Positions 48,880 through 58,155 are shown, counted from the first letter of the stretch. The stretch: DNA of 64,000 nt from Methanosarcina sp. DH2 (GCF_020804225.1 NZ_WJBI01000019.1:16587-80586), one strand, 5' to 3'. A program made the numbers and translations. The notes: generated by a model from the letters alone, not told the origin.

Positions 48880-50034
48880 TTATTGTGAAGTGCCGTTTTC
48901 TCCCGACTCCTTTCTGCTCTGAGATTCCGTCTGCTTGATGGCCTCTCCATCGGGAATACGGATAATGTTTCCTCTGCCCCTTTTGAACTTTTCAACCAAT
49001 CCGCGTTCTTCAAGATCCGAAAGCATAAGGCTTACTTTGGATTCCGAGTAAGGAGACTTTTTACGGAGTTCTCTCTGAGTAATTCGGTTTCCGTTAGCTC
49101 GAATCAGGTCCATAATCTCTTTAAGATCTTCAGGGAGGCTTGCTTCAGGGCTTTCCAGACCGACAGGACTTAACAAATTAAATTCCTCTTCAGATAAGGG
49201 ATTTTCAGGTGAGGGATTTTTAGATGAGGTATTTTCAGATGAGGTATTTTCAGATGAGGGACTTATAGATATCTCTGATTCTTCTGGCAGCTTTACATTT
49301 TGCTGTACAGACATCTCTGTCTCAAAAATATCTCCAGTCCGCTGTTCGACTGTAAGGGGTGCAGGAGGCTCATAATTTGTCTCTGAGACTTCTTCAATCG
49401 AACCAACTTCACCGGGTTCTGTATATCCAGATATCTTTGACACGATTGTGATATTTTCAGACCCTAGTGTATCTGGCCCGGGCGAATTTAGATTTTCCAT
49501 TTCTCCTGGAAAACCTGTTGCCTTTTCAGGAGGGTCTCTTTTTCCTTTTTTCACGAAATAACCAGCCAGTAGAAGTATACAGAGCGCAAATAAAGCAAAG
49601 ATTAAGACCGTATTTTGCGAGCGTTCATGGGATTGGGGCTCTGCCTCCTCAAGATCCAGGTCAACAGTTTCTAAATCGTTCCCCTGATCGAGAAGCTCTT
49701 CCTGATATGTAGGGAAAAGTAAAAGGTCATGAACGTATTCCCCTTCTTCGGAAACTATAACTTCTTCTTCAGCCGTATAAACCAGCGTATTATCTTCAAA
49801 ATAATTGGCAGTTATAAGGTAGGTTCCCGGAGTAAGGTTAAAAGAGTATTCAGCATCCGTTGCAACAAGGGACTGTTCCGGAGTAGAGTTGATCTCAACT
49901 ATTGAGTTTTCTAGGGGTTTGAAGCTGTACCACTCATACACGGTCCCGTGAATCGTCGCCGCAAGTACGTTCCCTTGAACGCACACTAGGAAAAAGACTA
50001 CACAGGTGATCTTGCAGAGCTGTCTAAAATTCAC
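48880..50034 (-). CDS. Membrane-anchored winged-helix regulator with extracellular domain
   Basis: 384 residues. A signal/anchor sequence (CVVFFLVCVQGNVLA) is followed by an outside carboxypeptidase-regulatory-like domain (residues ~27-107, with SYSFNLTPGTYLITANYF-type core). One transmembrane helix NTVLIFALFALCILLLAGYF (142-161) and a long acidic linker with SSENTSSENTSSKNPS-like repeats follow. The C-terminal winged helix has ITQRELRKKSPYSESKVSLM and ERGLVEKFKRGRGNIIRI. The design suggests a one-component surface-signal transcription regulator. It is divergent from the secreted-protein cassette at 50252, a likely target. Confidence 0.82.
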   Translation of the reverse strand: MNFRQLCKITCVVFFLVCVQGNVLAATIHGTVYEWYSFKPLENSIVEINSTPEQSLVATDAEYSFNLTPGTYLITANYFEDNTLVYTAEEEVIVSEEGEYVHDLLLFPTYQEELLDQGNDLETVDLDLEEAEPQSHERSQNTVLIFALFALCILLLAGYFVKKGKRDPPEKATGFPGEMENLNSPGPDTLGSENITIVSKISGYTEPGEVGSIEEVSETNYEPPAPLTVEQRTGDIFETEMSVQQNVKLPEESEISISPSSENTSSENTSSKNPSPENPLSEEEFNLLSPVGLESPEASLPEDLKEIMDLIRANGNRITQRELRKKSPYSESKVSLMLSDLEERGLVEKFKRGRGNIIRIPDGEAIKQTESQSRKESGENGTSQ

Positions 50035-50251
50035 GCAGCTTTAAAGGGGTTTTTAGCATAAATCTTTTCCTTTTCCTTGCCAGAGGTTCAAAAGTGCTGA
50101 AGGCAAATTAAAGTTTTATCAAGAAATCGAAGATCTTATCAAGCTTGGAAGTCCGTATATTGTCATTAACCAGCCTTATTCCGAAAAGTATGCTTATATT
50201 CCCCTATCATAATATGGACAGTATCTTAACTTGCCAAAAGGAGGCAGTCAG

Positions 50252-51355
50252 ATGAAAAAATCAAGAATTGTTCGATATCTGGCTTATGTTACATTTATAT
50301 TAATATTATTTTGCGTACTGCCTGGAGGATCACTCGCTACCAGAGACTCGTCAGGGCATGGAAACGGGGTTCAGTATGCAGGCGAGAATATTACAGATTC
50401 AGTAACAGATATAGGTTCAGAAAAAGATCCGGAAAATTACAAAAAAAATAATGTAGAGGGCGCTAACGGCACTGATAATTCCTATTCTGAAAATATGCAG
50501 GATCAAGACGGAATCCTGACAAAGGATCAAGATAGGATTTCTGCGTATAAGTTTGAAAGAAAACAGATACAGGAAAAACTCCAGTTGCAGAAGGAAGAAT
50601 ACCGGGAAGCAAAAGGTGATTTCCTTAAGGTAAGAAATCAAATTAAGGCAGGAAATCTTGATCCCAATTCCGAAGAAGCTGTAAATGCAACGAGACTCTA
50701 CCTTAACTCAAGTATTAGTTATATGGTAATCCACCTGGAAAACGTAAAAACGAACATGCAGTACTCAAACGGCAATGGCACAGAAGAAAGAATTGCTGCC
50801 ATAGACGAAAATATTAAACTGCTTGAGGCTGAACAGGCAGAAGTTGCAAGTGCTTCCAGCCAGCAAGAATTTGCAATTGCGGTCAGGTCAGTACGTGGTG
50901 TATGGGATAATGCGCAGAAGATCAGCCTGACAAGTGCAGGACAAACAGTTAGCCAGAAAGTAGGAGAATTCCTCGATAAATCCGGGAAGCTATCAGAAAA
51001 ACTCGAGGCTGACATTGAGAGTCTGAATGAGACTGGTGTTAACACAGCTCAGCTTGCTACGAGGCTTGCCAGTTATAATTTATATATAAAAGCTGCCCAT
51101 GAGAAAAAAGAAGCGGCAGATTCTATTTATGAAGACGAGAACTCTACCCGGGAAAACCTGAAAGTGGCAAACAATTACCTGCGTGAATCTCTTAATAACG
51201 TCAATAAAGCAAACCAGATACTCAGAGTGATTTTCGACGAACTGAAAAAGTACAATCTCGAAGAAGTTAACGAAATTGGAGTTAAAAACAGTATAGAAAC
51301 CGAACTTAATAATACAATAAGTATAAACAATACTAATAATAATTTATCTGTATAA
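50252..51355 (+). CDS. Secreted helical protein, cassette copy 1
   Basis: 367 residues from the ATG at 50252, chosen because AAGGAGGCAG lies 7 bases upstream; an in-frame TTG further upstream would include that ribosome site. Signal peptide MKKSRIVRYLAYVTFILILF...GGSLA. The mature part is predominantly helical and Glu/Lys/Asn-rich, with RLYLNSSISYMVIHLENVKT, SNGNGTEERIAAIDENI and VRSVRGVWDNAQ. No known domain recognised. It is clearly homologous to the protein at 52450, and each is followed by a small lipoprotein gene. Probably at the cell surface. Confidence 0.8.
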   Translation: MKKSRIVRYLAYVTFILILFCVLPGGSLATRDSSGHGNGVQYAGENITDSVTDIGSEKDPENYKKNNVEGANGTDNSYSENMQDQDGILTKDQDRISAYKFERKQIQEKLQLQKEEYREAKGDFLKVRNQIKAGNLDPNSEEAVNATRLYLNSSISYMVIHLENVKTNMQYSNGNGTEERIAAIDENIKLLEAEQAEVASASSQQEFAIAVRSVRGVWDNAQKISLTSAGQTVSQKVGEFLDKSGKLSEKLEADIESLNETGVNTAQLATRLASYNLYIKAAHEKKEAADSIYEDENSTRENLKVANNYLRESLNNVNKANQILRVIFDELKKYNLEEVNEIGVKNSIETELNNTISINNTNNNLSV

Positions 51356-51468
51356 ACGGCACTTCTGTAAACGGACGAAATCTCTCCAGAAGGAGAAATA
51401 AATAACAACTCAGGGAAAAGGACTGAAAACTTCTCTGAGGACAGATTGGAGAACCAAGGAGATATAAA

Positions 51469-51750
51469 ATGGTCAAACTCGCTCATCTGCTTATGCTGTC
51501 AGCTTTAATTGTCTGGCTTGCAGGGTCCGGTTGTGTCGGAAACGATGCATCTGAAGTGGAGGAAGCAGGAATAGTCCCAGGTATTGACGGAGCAGGGAAT
51601 GGAGTACCAGATGACTCAGAGACAGGACTTACCCAGGCTGAGATTCAGGAACTTGATTCTGATATGGCCGAGCTCGAGAACCTGCTCGCAAATGCAAGCC
51701 TTGAAGACGAAATAGAAATCGAAACTGTGATTGTAAGTGCAGAAAGGTGA
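51469..51750 (+). CDS. Small lipoprotein, cassette copy 1
   Basis: 93 residues. The N-terminus MVKLAHLLMLSALIVWLAGS ends in a lipobox with Cys22 (LAGSGC). The acidic mature part contains SEVEEAGIVPG and GLTQAEIQELDSDMAELENL. AAGGAGATATAAA precedes the ATG. It follows the secreted helical protein by 113 bp and has a homologue at 53610 in the same relative place. It probably anchors to the membrane as a partner of the helical protein; function unknown. Confidence 0.8.
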   Translation: MVKLAHLLMLSALIVWLAGSGCVGNDASEVEEAGIVPGIDGAGNGVPDDSETGLTQAEIQELDSDMAELENLLANASLEDEIEIETVIVSAER

Positions 51751-52449
51751 AAGTAGCTGAAAATAGTGAGACGGGAAAAATAGAATATGAAGTAAAATAA
51801 AATTAGGTATGATTGAAAGGTGGTCTTCACCTGAAAAAATCTTTTCTCACTCCTGTTTTCTCAAATTCGTCTTTTCAAGAATTAATAACTGATGCAATTC
51901 CTTTCATTCATTCCACTCTTTTAGCTTTGTTTATGCAGTTTTCCTTTGAAATTTTATCCCGTTTACTCATCTTTTTTCTGTCTTTTATTCAGGTTTTTTA
52001 TTCAGGTTTTTTATTCAGGTTTTTATTCAGCTTACTGGCCATCTTTCTACAAACCTTTTCCGAGAGCCATATATGCCCTGCCTTAGAATTTTATAATTTA
52101 TCTTCTTAAGATGGGGGACAAGCTTATATTGCGTTAATATCCGATTCGGTACCTGATATCTAAAATTCATTTTCTAAATAAAAGTGAAAAAGACAAAAAT
52201 ATCCACTTTCACTTAATTTTTTTATAAAAACTCAATGCAAAAGTTGAATTTTAGTATAAATGCTTTACTTCTATTTTTTAATAATTTATAGAATATAATG
52301 GGTTTTAAAGCCCTATATAGTGAATAAAATACATATAAAGCTCTAAGTTTCATATTTATCTATTAATTCTTACTTTTAAGGAAAGTATGCTTATATATTT
52401 CCCCATCCCAATAATGTAACAGTTGAATAATTTAAAGAGAGGAAGTCAT
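51751..52449. other. Gap between the two cassette copies
   Basis: About 700 bases. T-rich sequence at 51840-52110 gives a 98-codon frame of low complexity that is not called. A CAGGTTTTTTATT direct repeat occurs three times near 51990-52030. The end contains a GAGAGGAAG ribosome site for the next gene. Confidence 0.55.
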
Positions 52450-53595
52450 ATGGGAAAATTAGGGAATGTAATACGCTACGTTTCATGTTTAACTCTCCTA
52501 CTTATTATCACTAGTATCTTATCGACAGCAGCTCTTGCCGGAAACGGGGCTGGGGAAGGTAATGATGCCAAGAATGGAAATAAGCTTGAAACTATCCAGA
52601 AAAAGGAATTGATTACGCAAAAGTTTCAGGACAGAAATCAAACACAGAATGGAACTCTGGAACAGGTACAGCTGCGAGAAGGAACTCAGGAAAGGACACA
52701 GTCAAAAGAACAGCTCAAGATCCAGAAAAGTAACTATCAAAGCTCGAGGAAAAACTTCCTTGCAATCCGAAAACAGCTCAGGTCAGGAAATTATGGTGAA
52801 GAAGAACTGGAAATTACAAGAGTATATCTGAACTCTAGCATCGACTATATGATAGCTCACCTTGAAAAAGTTCAGTACAACCTTGAGCAGTCAAATGGCA
52901 ACGGTACGGATACCAGGATTGCTGCTATTGAAGCCAGGATCAGCCAGCTGCAGGAAGAAAAGAAAGCTATTGAAAAAGCCGAAGACCTTGAAGATTTCGC
53001 AAATGCAACCGAATCGGTGCGCGGAGTCTGGAACAATGAAAGAAATAGCACAGCAGTGGAGACAGGACAGGCTGCCGGCGAGAAGATAAATGATTTCGTT
53101 AACAAGTCCGGGGCCATTTCTAATAAACTTGAGAAAGAAATCGGAAGCCTGAATAAAACCGGTGTAAATACAACTGAACTTGAGGCAAAGCTCGCCAGTT
53201 ACAATGCCCTGATGGACTCAGCCAGGGAAAATAATGAAGCAGCAAAAAAGATCTACAATAAAGAAAATGCTACCCAGGAAGAACTGCTAAAAGCAGACAA
53301 CCACCTGCAAAGCGCTCTCAATGAAATAAAAGAGGCAAACCAGGACCTTAAAGAAATCTTCGGGGAACTGGAACAGTACAGAACTGAAAATGCCAGTAAA
53401 ACCAGGATCAGAGATGTTCCGGGAACCGAATTAAATGACATCGGAAACACAAATAACACAAATACTAACACAGACAACAGTTCATCTGTTGGCGGCATTT
53501 CTGTGAATGGAACTGAACTCTCTCCTGAAGGAGAAACAAACACCAGCTCAGGGAACGAATCCGAAAACTCCTCTGAGGACGGGTTGGTGAATTGA
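52450..53595 (+). CDS. Secreted helical protein, cassette copy 2
   Basis: 381 residues from the ATG at 52450, which has GAGAGGAAG upstream; an in-frame TTG 27 bases earlier is less likely. Signal peptide MGKLGNVIRYVSCLTLLLII...AALA. It shares with copy 1 the pattern RVYLNSSIDYMIAHLEKVQ, SNGNGTDTRIAAIEARI, ESVRGVWNNE and NKTGVNTTELEAKLASYNAL. The C-terminal tail is Asn/Ser/Thr-rich (NTNNTNTNTDNSSS). Unknown function; probably extracellular. Confidence 0.82.
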   Translation: MGKLGNVIRYVSCLTLLLIITSILSTAALAGNGAGEGNDAKNGNKLETIQKKELITQKFQDRNQTQNGTLEQVQLREGTQERTQSKEQLKIQKSNYQSSRKNFLAIRKQLRSGNYGEEELEITRVYLNSSIDYMIAHLEKVQYNLEQSNGNGTDTRIAAIEARISQLQEEKKAIEKAEDLEDFANATESVRGVWNNERNSTAVETGQAAGEKINDFVNKSGAISNKLEKEIGSLNKTGVNTTELEAKLASYNALMDSARENNEAAKKIYNKENATQEELLKADNHLQSALNEIKEANQDLKEIFGELEQYRTENASKTRIRDVPGTELNDIGNTNNTNTNTDNSSSVGGISVNGTELSPEGETNTSSGNESENSSEDGLVN

Positions 53596-53609
53596 GGGGG
53601 TAAAAAAAA

Positions 53610-53867
53610 ATGGTAAAGTTCACATATATGTTTGTACTGTCAATTTTAACTTTTTGGCTTGCAGGGTCAGGTTGTATCGGAGACGACACCTCTGAAGTTG
53701 AAGAGGCAGGTATAATCCCAAACATTCCAGGAATAGAAGATGATACCTCCGCAGAACAGGGACTTACCGAAGCAGAAATTCAGGAGTTTGAAGAAAACAT
53801 TACAGATCTTGAGGCCCTGCTCGAGAATTCAAGCCTTGAGGAAGAAATAGTTGTTGAAGAGCTGTAA
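53610..53867 (+). CDS. Small lipoprotein, cassette copy 2
   Basis: 85 residues, 14 bp downstream of the helical protein. MVKFTYMFVLSILTFWLAGS ends in a lipobox with Cys22 (LAGSGCIG), and the mature part SEVEEAGIIPN...GLTEAEIQEFEENITDLEAL parallels copy 1. GAGGGGG precedes the ATG. The tighter spacing here than in copy 1 suggests co-translation with the helical protein. Confidence 0.82.
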   Translation: MVKFTYMFVLSILTFWLAGSGCIGDDTSEVEEAGIIPNIPGIEDDTSAEQGLTEAEIQEFEENITDLEALLENSSLEEEIVVEEL

Positions 53868-53944
53868 TAGTATAAGGAACTATGAAAACAAAGATCTGTA
53901 GAAAAAATCGTAAGAAGAAAGAGCTGTAAGAAGAAAAGATGCTC

Positions 53945-54271
53945 TCATTTGAAGAACATCTTTTCTTTATTTTTCATCTTCTGGATCTCTTCTTCCAGAG
54001 TCTCTAACCTTGACTCGAGCTCATGCATATCCTTTCTGGTAAAGACATCTGCCTTTGAGATAGCATCCTGAATCTTGTCAGATATTTTCTTTTCAAGGTC
54101 AACCCTCTGTTTTTTGCTTTCTTCAACCAGGTCCTGGACAGCTTTTTTGCCTTCTTCCCTGCTGATATCCCCTTTGTCGACCAGGTCTTTTACAAGATCA
54201 TTTACTCTCTCTTCGGTCATAGCCCACAGGCCGGCCCCTATTAGCCCGAGTTTTCGAACAGATTCTTTCAT
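53945..54271 (-). CDS. Phasin-like coiled-coil protein
   Basis: 108 residues from the ATG at 54271 (MKESVRKLGLIGAGLWAMTE); an ATG five codons upstream is also possible. It is almost entirely helical with heptads in RVNDLVKDLVDKGDISREEG and ELESRLETLEEEIQKMKNKE. This resembles small proteins annotated as polyhydroxyalkanoate synthesis regulator/phasin-like, but there is no evidence for polyester storage here; a generic coiled-coil role is as likely. Convergent with the lipoprotein gene. Confidence 0.72.
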   Translation of the reverse strand: MKESVRKLGLIGAGLWAMTEERVNDLVKDLVDKGDISREEGKKAVQDLVEESKKQRVDLEKKISDKIQDAISKADVFTRKDMHELESRLETLEEEIQKMKNKEKMFFK

Positions 54272-54859
54272 ATACAAAACACGCATCCTAAACTGTTAAT
54301 TTGGAAATAATTAATTTGAAATGAGATATGATTTATTAAAAACTGATAATGTATTAAAAGGTAGTAATGTGTTAAAAACTGATAGTGTATTAAACTGATG
54401 ATACACTAAAAATACTATTGGCTAAAAAGTACCTTTAAGTTAAAAACTCTTTACAATTCTCTGGTAATTTTCCGGCTTGCTTGAGAACGGAATGGGTTTC
54501 AGGATAGGCCCGTTATGAATAGAGGATGAGATCATGCCTGAATTTTCGTAAAGTATCACATTCCGGATTTCGCATATGATTATGAAGGTTAGTTTTTCAG
54601 GTTGGTAACAACGTAGCCTTCATACTCCTTATATGGAAAAGTAACTATTCAGTTACCATAAAATGAGCCAATTAATATCGTTTTCAATCCTCAGATTTCT
54701 CAAATTAAGATGTGGATTAAGGCTCTTAATGTTGATTATTGGGCAGCTGAATAGTTCCCTGGAAAAACAGGGTTTTATGCTCTTGATTTCTTTGGCCTGG
54801 GTGAGTGCTGATCAGAGAGGACCTGCAATCTGGATCCGGTATAAGTCTCTTCTTTTTAC
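54272..54859. other. Gap between phasin-like and Cry-like genes
   Basis: 588 bases. AT-rich with GTATTAAAA-type repeats near 54340-54415. A + strand frame from 54662 to 54811 reads as a plausible beta-rich peptide (QISQIKMWIKALNVDYWAAE) interrupted by TAG at 54752-54754 and then FPGKTGFYALDFFGLGE; it lacks a good start and may be a gene remnant. Confidence 0.45.
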
Positions 54860-56341
54860 TCAAGTTCTTCTTGCTATAATGCTTTCACGAATATTGGCCC
54901 ACCGACGTTCGCGGATTTCATCCCAATTGTTATCCTTTATCCAGGTTCGAATCCTCTCGCTTGCCTCTTCTGAATTTTTAAACCCGACATAGCTTGTAAG
55001 TTCTTCCGGTTTAAGTGCAGAAGGGGAGGCAATATACATTTTTTGCAGAACAGCCTGGTCCGGTAACGTTGACTCCCTGTCGAACTTGAAGCCAAAAACA
55101 GCGCAATCCGCACTCCCGTAATAACTGCTGACCCCCATAATTTTAATGCTTGAAAGAATTTCATCGGGATAGGTAAAAACATTATCACTACCGCCAGGAT
55201 AGTTGCCTCCAAGCTCGTTGCTGACAGAACCATCCTTAAATGTAAACCACCAGGCATTCAGAATGTCTCCGGTTCGAGCTGTAACCTTCACTATCTGATT
55301 TTCTCTAGAAAGATTAAAAACTCCGCCATGAGGGGGATTTGAACTTCCTCCACTCTTATCTCCCATGCGAGATGTCTGCGTAACCCCTCCTGGGCCTCCA
55401 CCGTTCGGATAAGTAACCTGACAGGCATCAATCCGGTCCCATGCCCATACTTCTACTTTTGAGATCGGTTGTTCGGGTGCTGAAGGAAGTCTAATCGTAC
55501 CGCTGTTGTCAGCTGTCCCTACAGCATCAGAGTAAATTTCTCTAGACAGATATACTTCGGCAGGCGTGGAGTACTTCACAGGATCGAAATACTGCCACAT
55601 ATTCTTGAAATCCAGAACATTGATAGTCATTTCCCGAATATATCTGTTTACCGTATTAAAGGGTTCAGTGTAATGTTTATTGCTGGGAGCGTTTTTCTGC
55701 GTAGCCTGTAAGCCATCGTTGTAAATCTTTTCAGTGTATGCTATGTAAGAACTGATTGTGTCTGCAATTTGCTGCCGTGTATGCTGCTGTATTTCCTCTG
55801 TCCACCCCCAGCTGTTACCGTATAAAGCACCATCCCGAAGAAGACTCAGGTGCATATTCGCAAATTGCGCGAAAAGCGGCAGCAAGGGTAGTTCATAACC
55901 CTTGGACTGGAAGTGAGGGAGCTGCTGGAGAAAATCTCCAAGTGCAACATTGTATTTCTCAGATATGTATGTCTGACTCTGGGAGTTCTGTACAGCCCAA
56001 AGGTATTCATTCAGATTATTTTCCAGGCCTTCCAGATCTTCCTGAACCTGCTGGTAAACCAGTTCGCTGATTTTTTCATCTACGAGCTGTTCTACTTCGT
56101 CCTTGATTTCCGACCACACATCCTGTTGCGAATCAGGCCAAAAAATCTCTACAAGAGCACCAAGTGCAAAACCCACTCCCGGAATTTCCCCGAGAGCTGT
56201 GGATATGACCACTCTTGCTGCGTTGTTGTAATCGAGCTCATATTCTACTTGAGCAAAACATATTATGTGTTCAGGCACATCCTTTCTAGCCAAAGTTTCT
56301 TGCATAACCTGGTTTTCAGTCACTGGGATTTTCCCCCTCAT
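54860..56341 (-). CDS. Cry delta-endotoxin N-domain/jacalin-like lectin fusion protein
   Basis: 493 residues, no signal peptide. Residues ~40-275 look like the helical pore-forming domain I of insecticidal Cry toxins. GYELPLLPLFAQFANMHLSL then LRD (148-170) matches the family block (V/L)PLL..(Y/F)..AxN(L/M)HLxLLRD. REMTINVLDF (236-245) matches RELTLTVLDI, and YLSREIYSDAVG parallels LTREIYTDPV. GFALGALVEIFWP and VEQLVDEKISE also fit. Residues ~285-422 resemble a jacalin-type beta-prism lectin (GGGPGG, VKVTARTGDILNAWWFTFKD, ELGGNYPGG). Cry domains II and III are absent. A 70-residue Trp/Arg-rich tail follows. The start may be M1, GTG at codon 7, or M13. Target and function unknown; a pore-forming toxin is inferred. 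Confidence 0.78.
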   Translation of the reverse strand: MRGKIPVTENQVMQETLARKDVPEHIICFAQVEYELDYNNAARVVISTALGEIPGVGFALGALVEIFWPDSQQDVWSEIKDEVEQLVDEKISELVYQQVQEDLEGLENNLNEYLWAVQNSQSQTYISEKYNVALGDFLQQLPHFQSKGYELPLLPLFAQFANMHLSLLRDGALYGNSWGWTEEIQQHTRQQIADTISSYIAYTEKIYNDGLQATQKNAPSNKHYTEPFNTVNRYIREMTINVLDFKNMWQYFDPVKYSTPAEVYLSREIYSDAVGTADNSGTIRLPSAPEQPISKVEVWAWDRIDACQVTYPNGGGPGGVTQTSRMGDKSGGSSNPPHGGVFNLSRENQIVKVTARTGDILNAWWFTFKDGSVSNELGGNYPGGSDNVFTYPDEILSSIKIMGVSSYYGSADCAVFGFKFDRESTLPDQAVLQKMYIASPSALKPEELTSYVGFKNSEEASERIRTWIKDNNWDEIRERRWANIRESIIARRT

Positions 56342-56907
56342 ATTTATTTCATATCAAGATATTTTTCCAAAACTTCTTCTGGAGCCCGCTTATTCTGGAG
56401 CCCGGTCTATCAGTATTTTGAGAGTTACAGTTTTGCAGAAACATCTTTCTAATTTTTATTCTGTTTTTCTGCAGTGTTGCATACATTAAAAAACAAAAAT
56501 CAATAGTCATAGCACGTGCAACACGCCATCCCGACGAAATTTTATTGCACCATATATGAAACTATCTAATATTTTAAATTATGTTTCTGGAACTATTTTT
56601 TTCCAATCCGGACAAGCGTTCCTTCATAATATTAGCCTTTTCTATGCAGCGGAAAATAACCCTATATCATTACCAGACTCAGTTGTTCATATCTCGAAAT
56701 CCAGGAACTATTGGATTCGGTTATTCGTACTTTAAACCCGGGATAGGATATTTTCCGGGAGAAAAACGTTTATAACAGTGTATTTTTTTTAAATATGAAT
56801 AATCTATCTTTCACAGAGATAACTCCTATTTATCTTTAAATGTTCAGGTGGCGAAATAAACATCAGTAATTGGAAAATCCATCAATTCGATTATTAATAT
56901 TGTTCTC
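56342..56907. other. Gap upstream of the Cry-like gene
   Basis: About 566 bases between divergent genes. Contains no supported gene; a 64-codon + strand frame at 56581 has no recognisable features. Confidence 0.5.
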
Positions 56908-57342
56908 ATGGTTGCGATGTTCAATTTCGCATTTTTGATACTTTCTGTCCTGGTAGCAGGATATATCACAGGAGAAGAGGTTTTAAGTGCTTCAATAGGA
57001 CCATTAAGAGGTATTGACGAAAGTGTCATGTTTACAGAAAACGAACCGGTAACTTTTATTTTTTCAACAAGGGAACAAATCAGAACAGAACTTTTAAACA
57101 TCACTATTGTTGACCCGCAAAACATAGAATATTCCTGGCAAAAAGGTTTTGGTGGGCACAATCAATCAGGGATATTTGTAGATGATTTTACTATGTTTAC
57201 CCCGAAATCATCAGGAATTCACCAGATAAAAATAAGTAACACTCAACAATGGCACTTTTCAGTTTCTCTCTCGTATCCACAAAGAATAATCAGGGCTTTC
57301 TTGTTTATACATTCATCGAGTATAGTCGATAAAATTCTCTGA
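56908..57342 (+). CDS. Hypothetical membrane-anchored or secreted beta protein
   Basis: 144 residues. An N-terminal hydrophobic segment (FNFAFLILSVLVAGYITGEE) is a signal peptide or anchor. The rest looks like an Ig-like beta domain: VTFIFSTREQIRTELLNITI, then TMFTPKSSGIHQIKISNTQQ and WHFSVSL. The C-terminus is hydrophobic (IIRAFLFIHSSSIVDKIL). Upstream sequence is AT-rich with no clear ribosome site, so the start is uncertain. Function not recognised. Confidence 0.55.
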   Translation: MVAMFNFAFLILSVLVAGYITGEEVLSASIGPLRGIDESVMFTENEPVTFIFSTREQIRTELLNITIVDPQNIEYSWQKGFGGHNQSGIFVDDFTMFTPKSSGIHQIKISNTQQWHFSVSLSYPQRIIRAFLFIHSSSIVDKIL

Positions 57343-57453
57343 TTTTGTCGTATATGAACGATGGATTTATGAAATTACATTCGATCTCGATAGTGTAGTA
57401 AAAGAGTAACCTTTCCATGATTCTGGTTTTAACTCTTTCTTCAAAGCTTAATT

Positions 57454-57681
57454 TTAGTTGTAATCCTGAGTGGTAGAGGGATTTAATGCAAAATTATCCG
57501 ATGTGATGATAATCCCTCTTTTCATCTTGAGGTTTTTCATCCTGGCCAGCAGGCATTTCACCTCGCATTCTTTTGTTTCCATGTCAGACAAATTCAAGGT
57601 ATAACATGTCGACAGTTTCCTCCGTCTGTATAGAAATCCATTATTCATCAAATTAGAACACAGGTATGCCGGCCTGTTCAA
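57454..57681 (-). pseudogene. Remnant of an archaeal DUF4143-type AAA ATPase C-terminus
   Basis: 75 codons whose last part (CYTLNLSDMETKECEVKCLL and KNLKMKRGIIITSD) resembles the C-terminal end of archaeal ATPases of the DUF4143 group, where QVCYDL...ETxxREVKAL...GLIIT occurs. The rest of the ATPase is missing, and upstream - strand sequence has stops in all frames. A decayed end of a lost gene. Confidence 0.5.
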
Positions 57682-58155
57682 AGTCTCTGTCTCTTCCTAT
57701 TGAATAGCAATTTAATAAGATTTATACCGATCGATAATACCAAATAGTGTTATTCTTTTCCTTCAATGAATAGTATATACTGATTTTGGAATAAAGTTGA
57801 TTTTAAGATGAGATTAATAAAAAAGATTTTTCGATCTATGTCACATATTTTTCTTTTCTTTCTTTAATTTTTGAATTTATTCCTATCTTTATAAATATAA
57901 TAGCTGGTCAAAGAGGCAAATGGGCTACTATAATTATTTATTAAATGGATATTATATATGCAAATAATATGATCAAATATATGTATCCAAGAAACACGTA
58001 GTCAAACTCAAAACTGACTGATAATTTATGTCCTTCATTCTGAAAAAAGCATATTATTTAAGTTAGTTACAAACTTGAGTTCGGACATGTATCTGGAGAT
58101 AATTTGCAAAGTTGAGTAAGATTAAGGTTGAGTAAATAAAAAAGGATAAAAATAT
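57682..58155. other. AT-rich gap
   Basis: About 470 bases with no gene or structured element recognised. Confidence 0.5.

Noticed and set aside
51813..52109. 98-codon + strand frame, Phe/Leu/Ser-rich
   Set aside because: T-rich low-complexity sequence with a short direct repeat; not protein-like.
53945..54271. Evidence for a polyester granule system from the phasin-like protein
   Set aside because: Only a generic coiled coil is visible; no synthase or depolymerase is nearby.
56581..56775. 64-codon + strand frame
   Set aside because: No ribosome site, no domain, and a composition not unlike chance.
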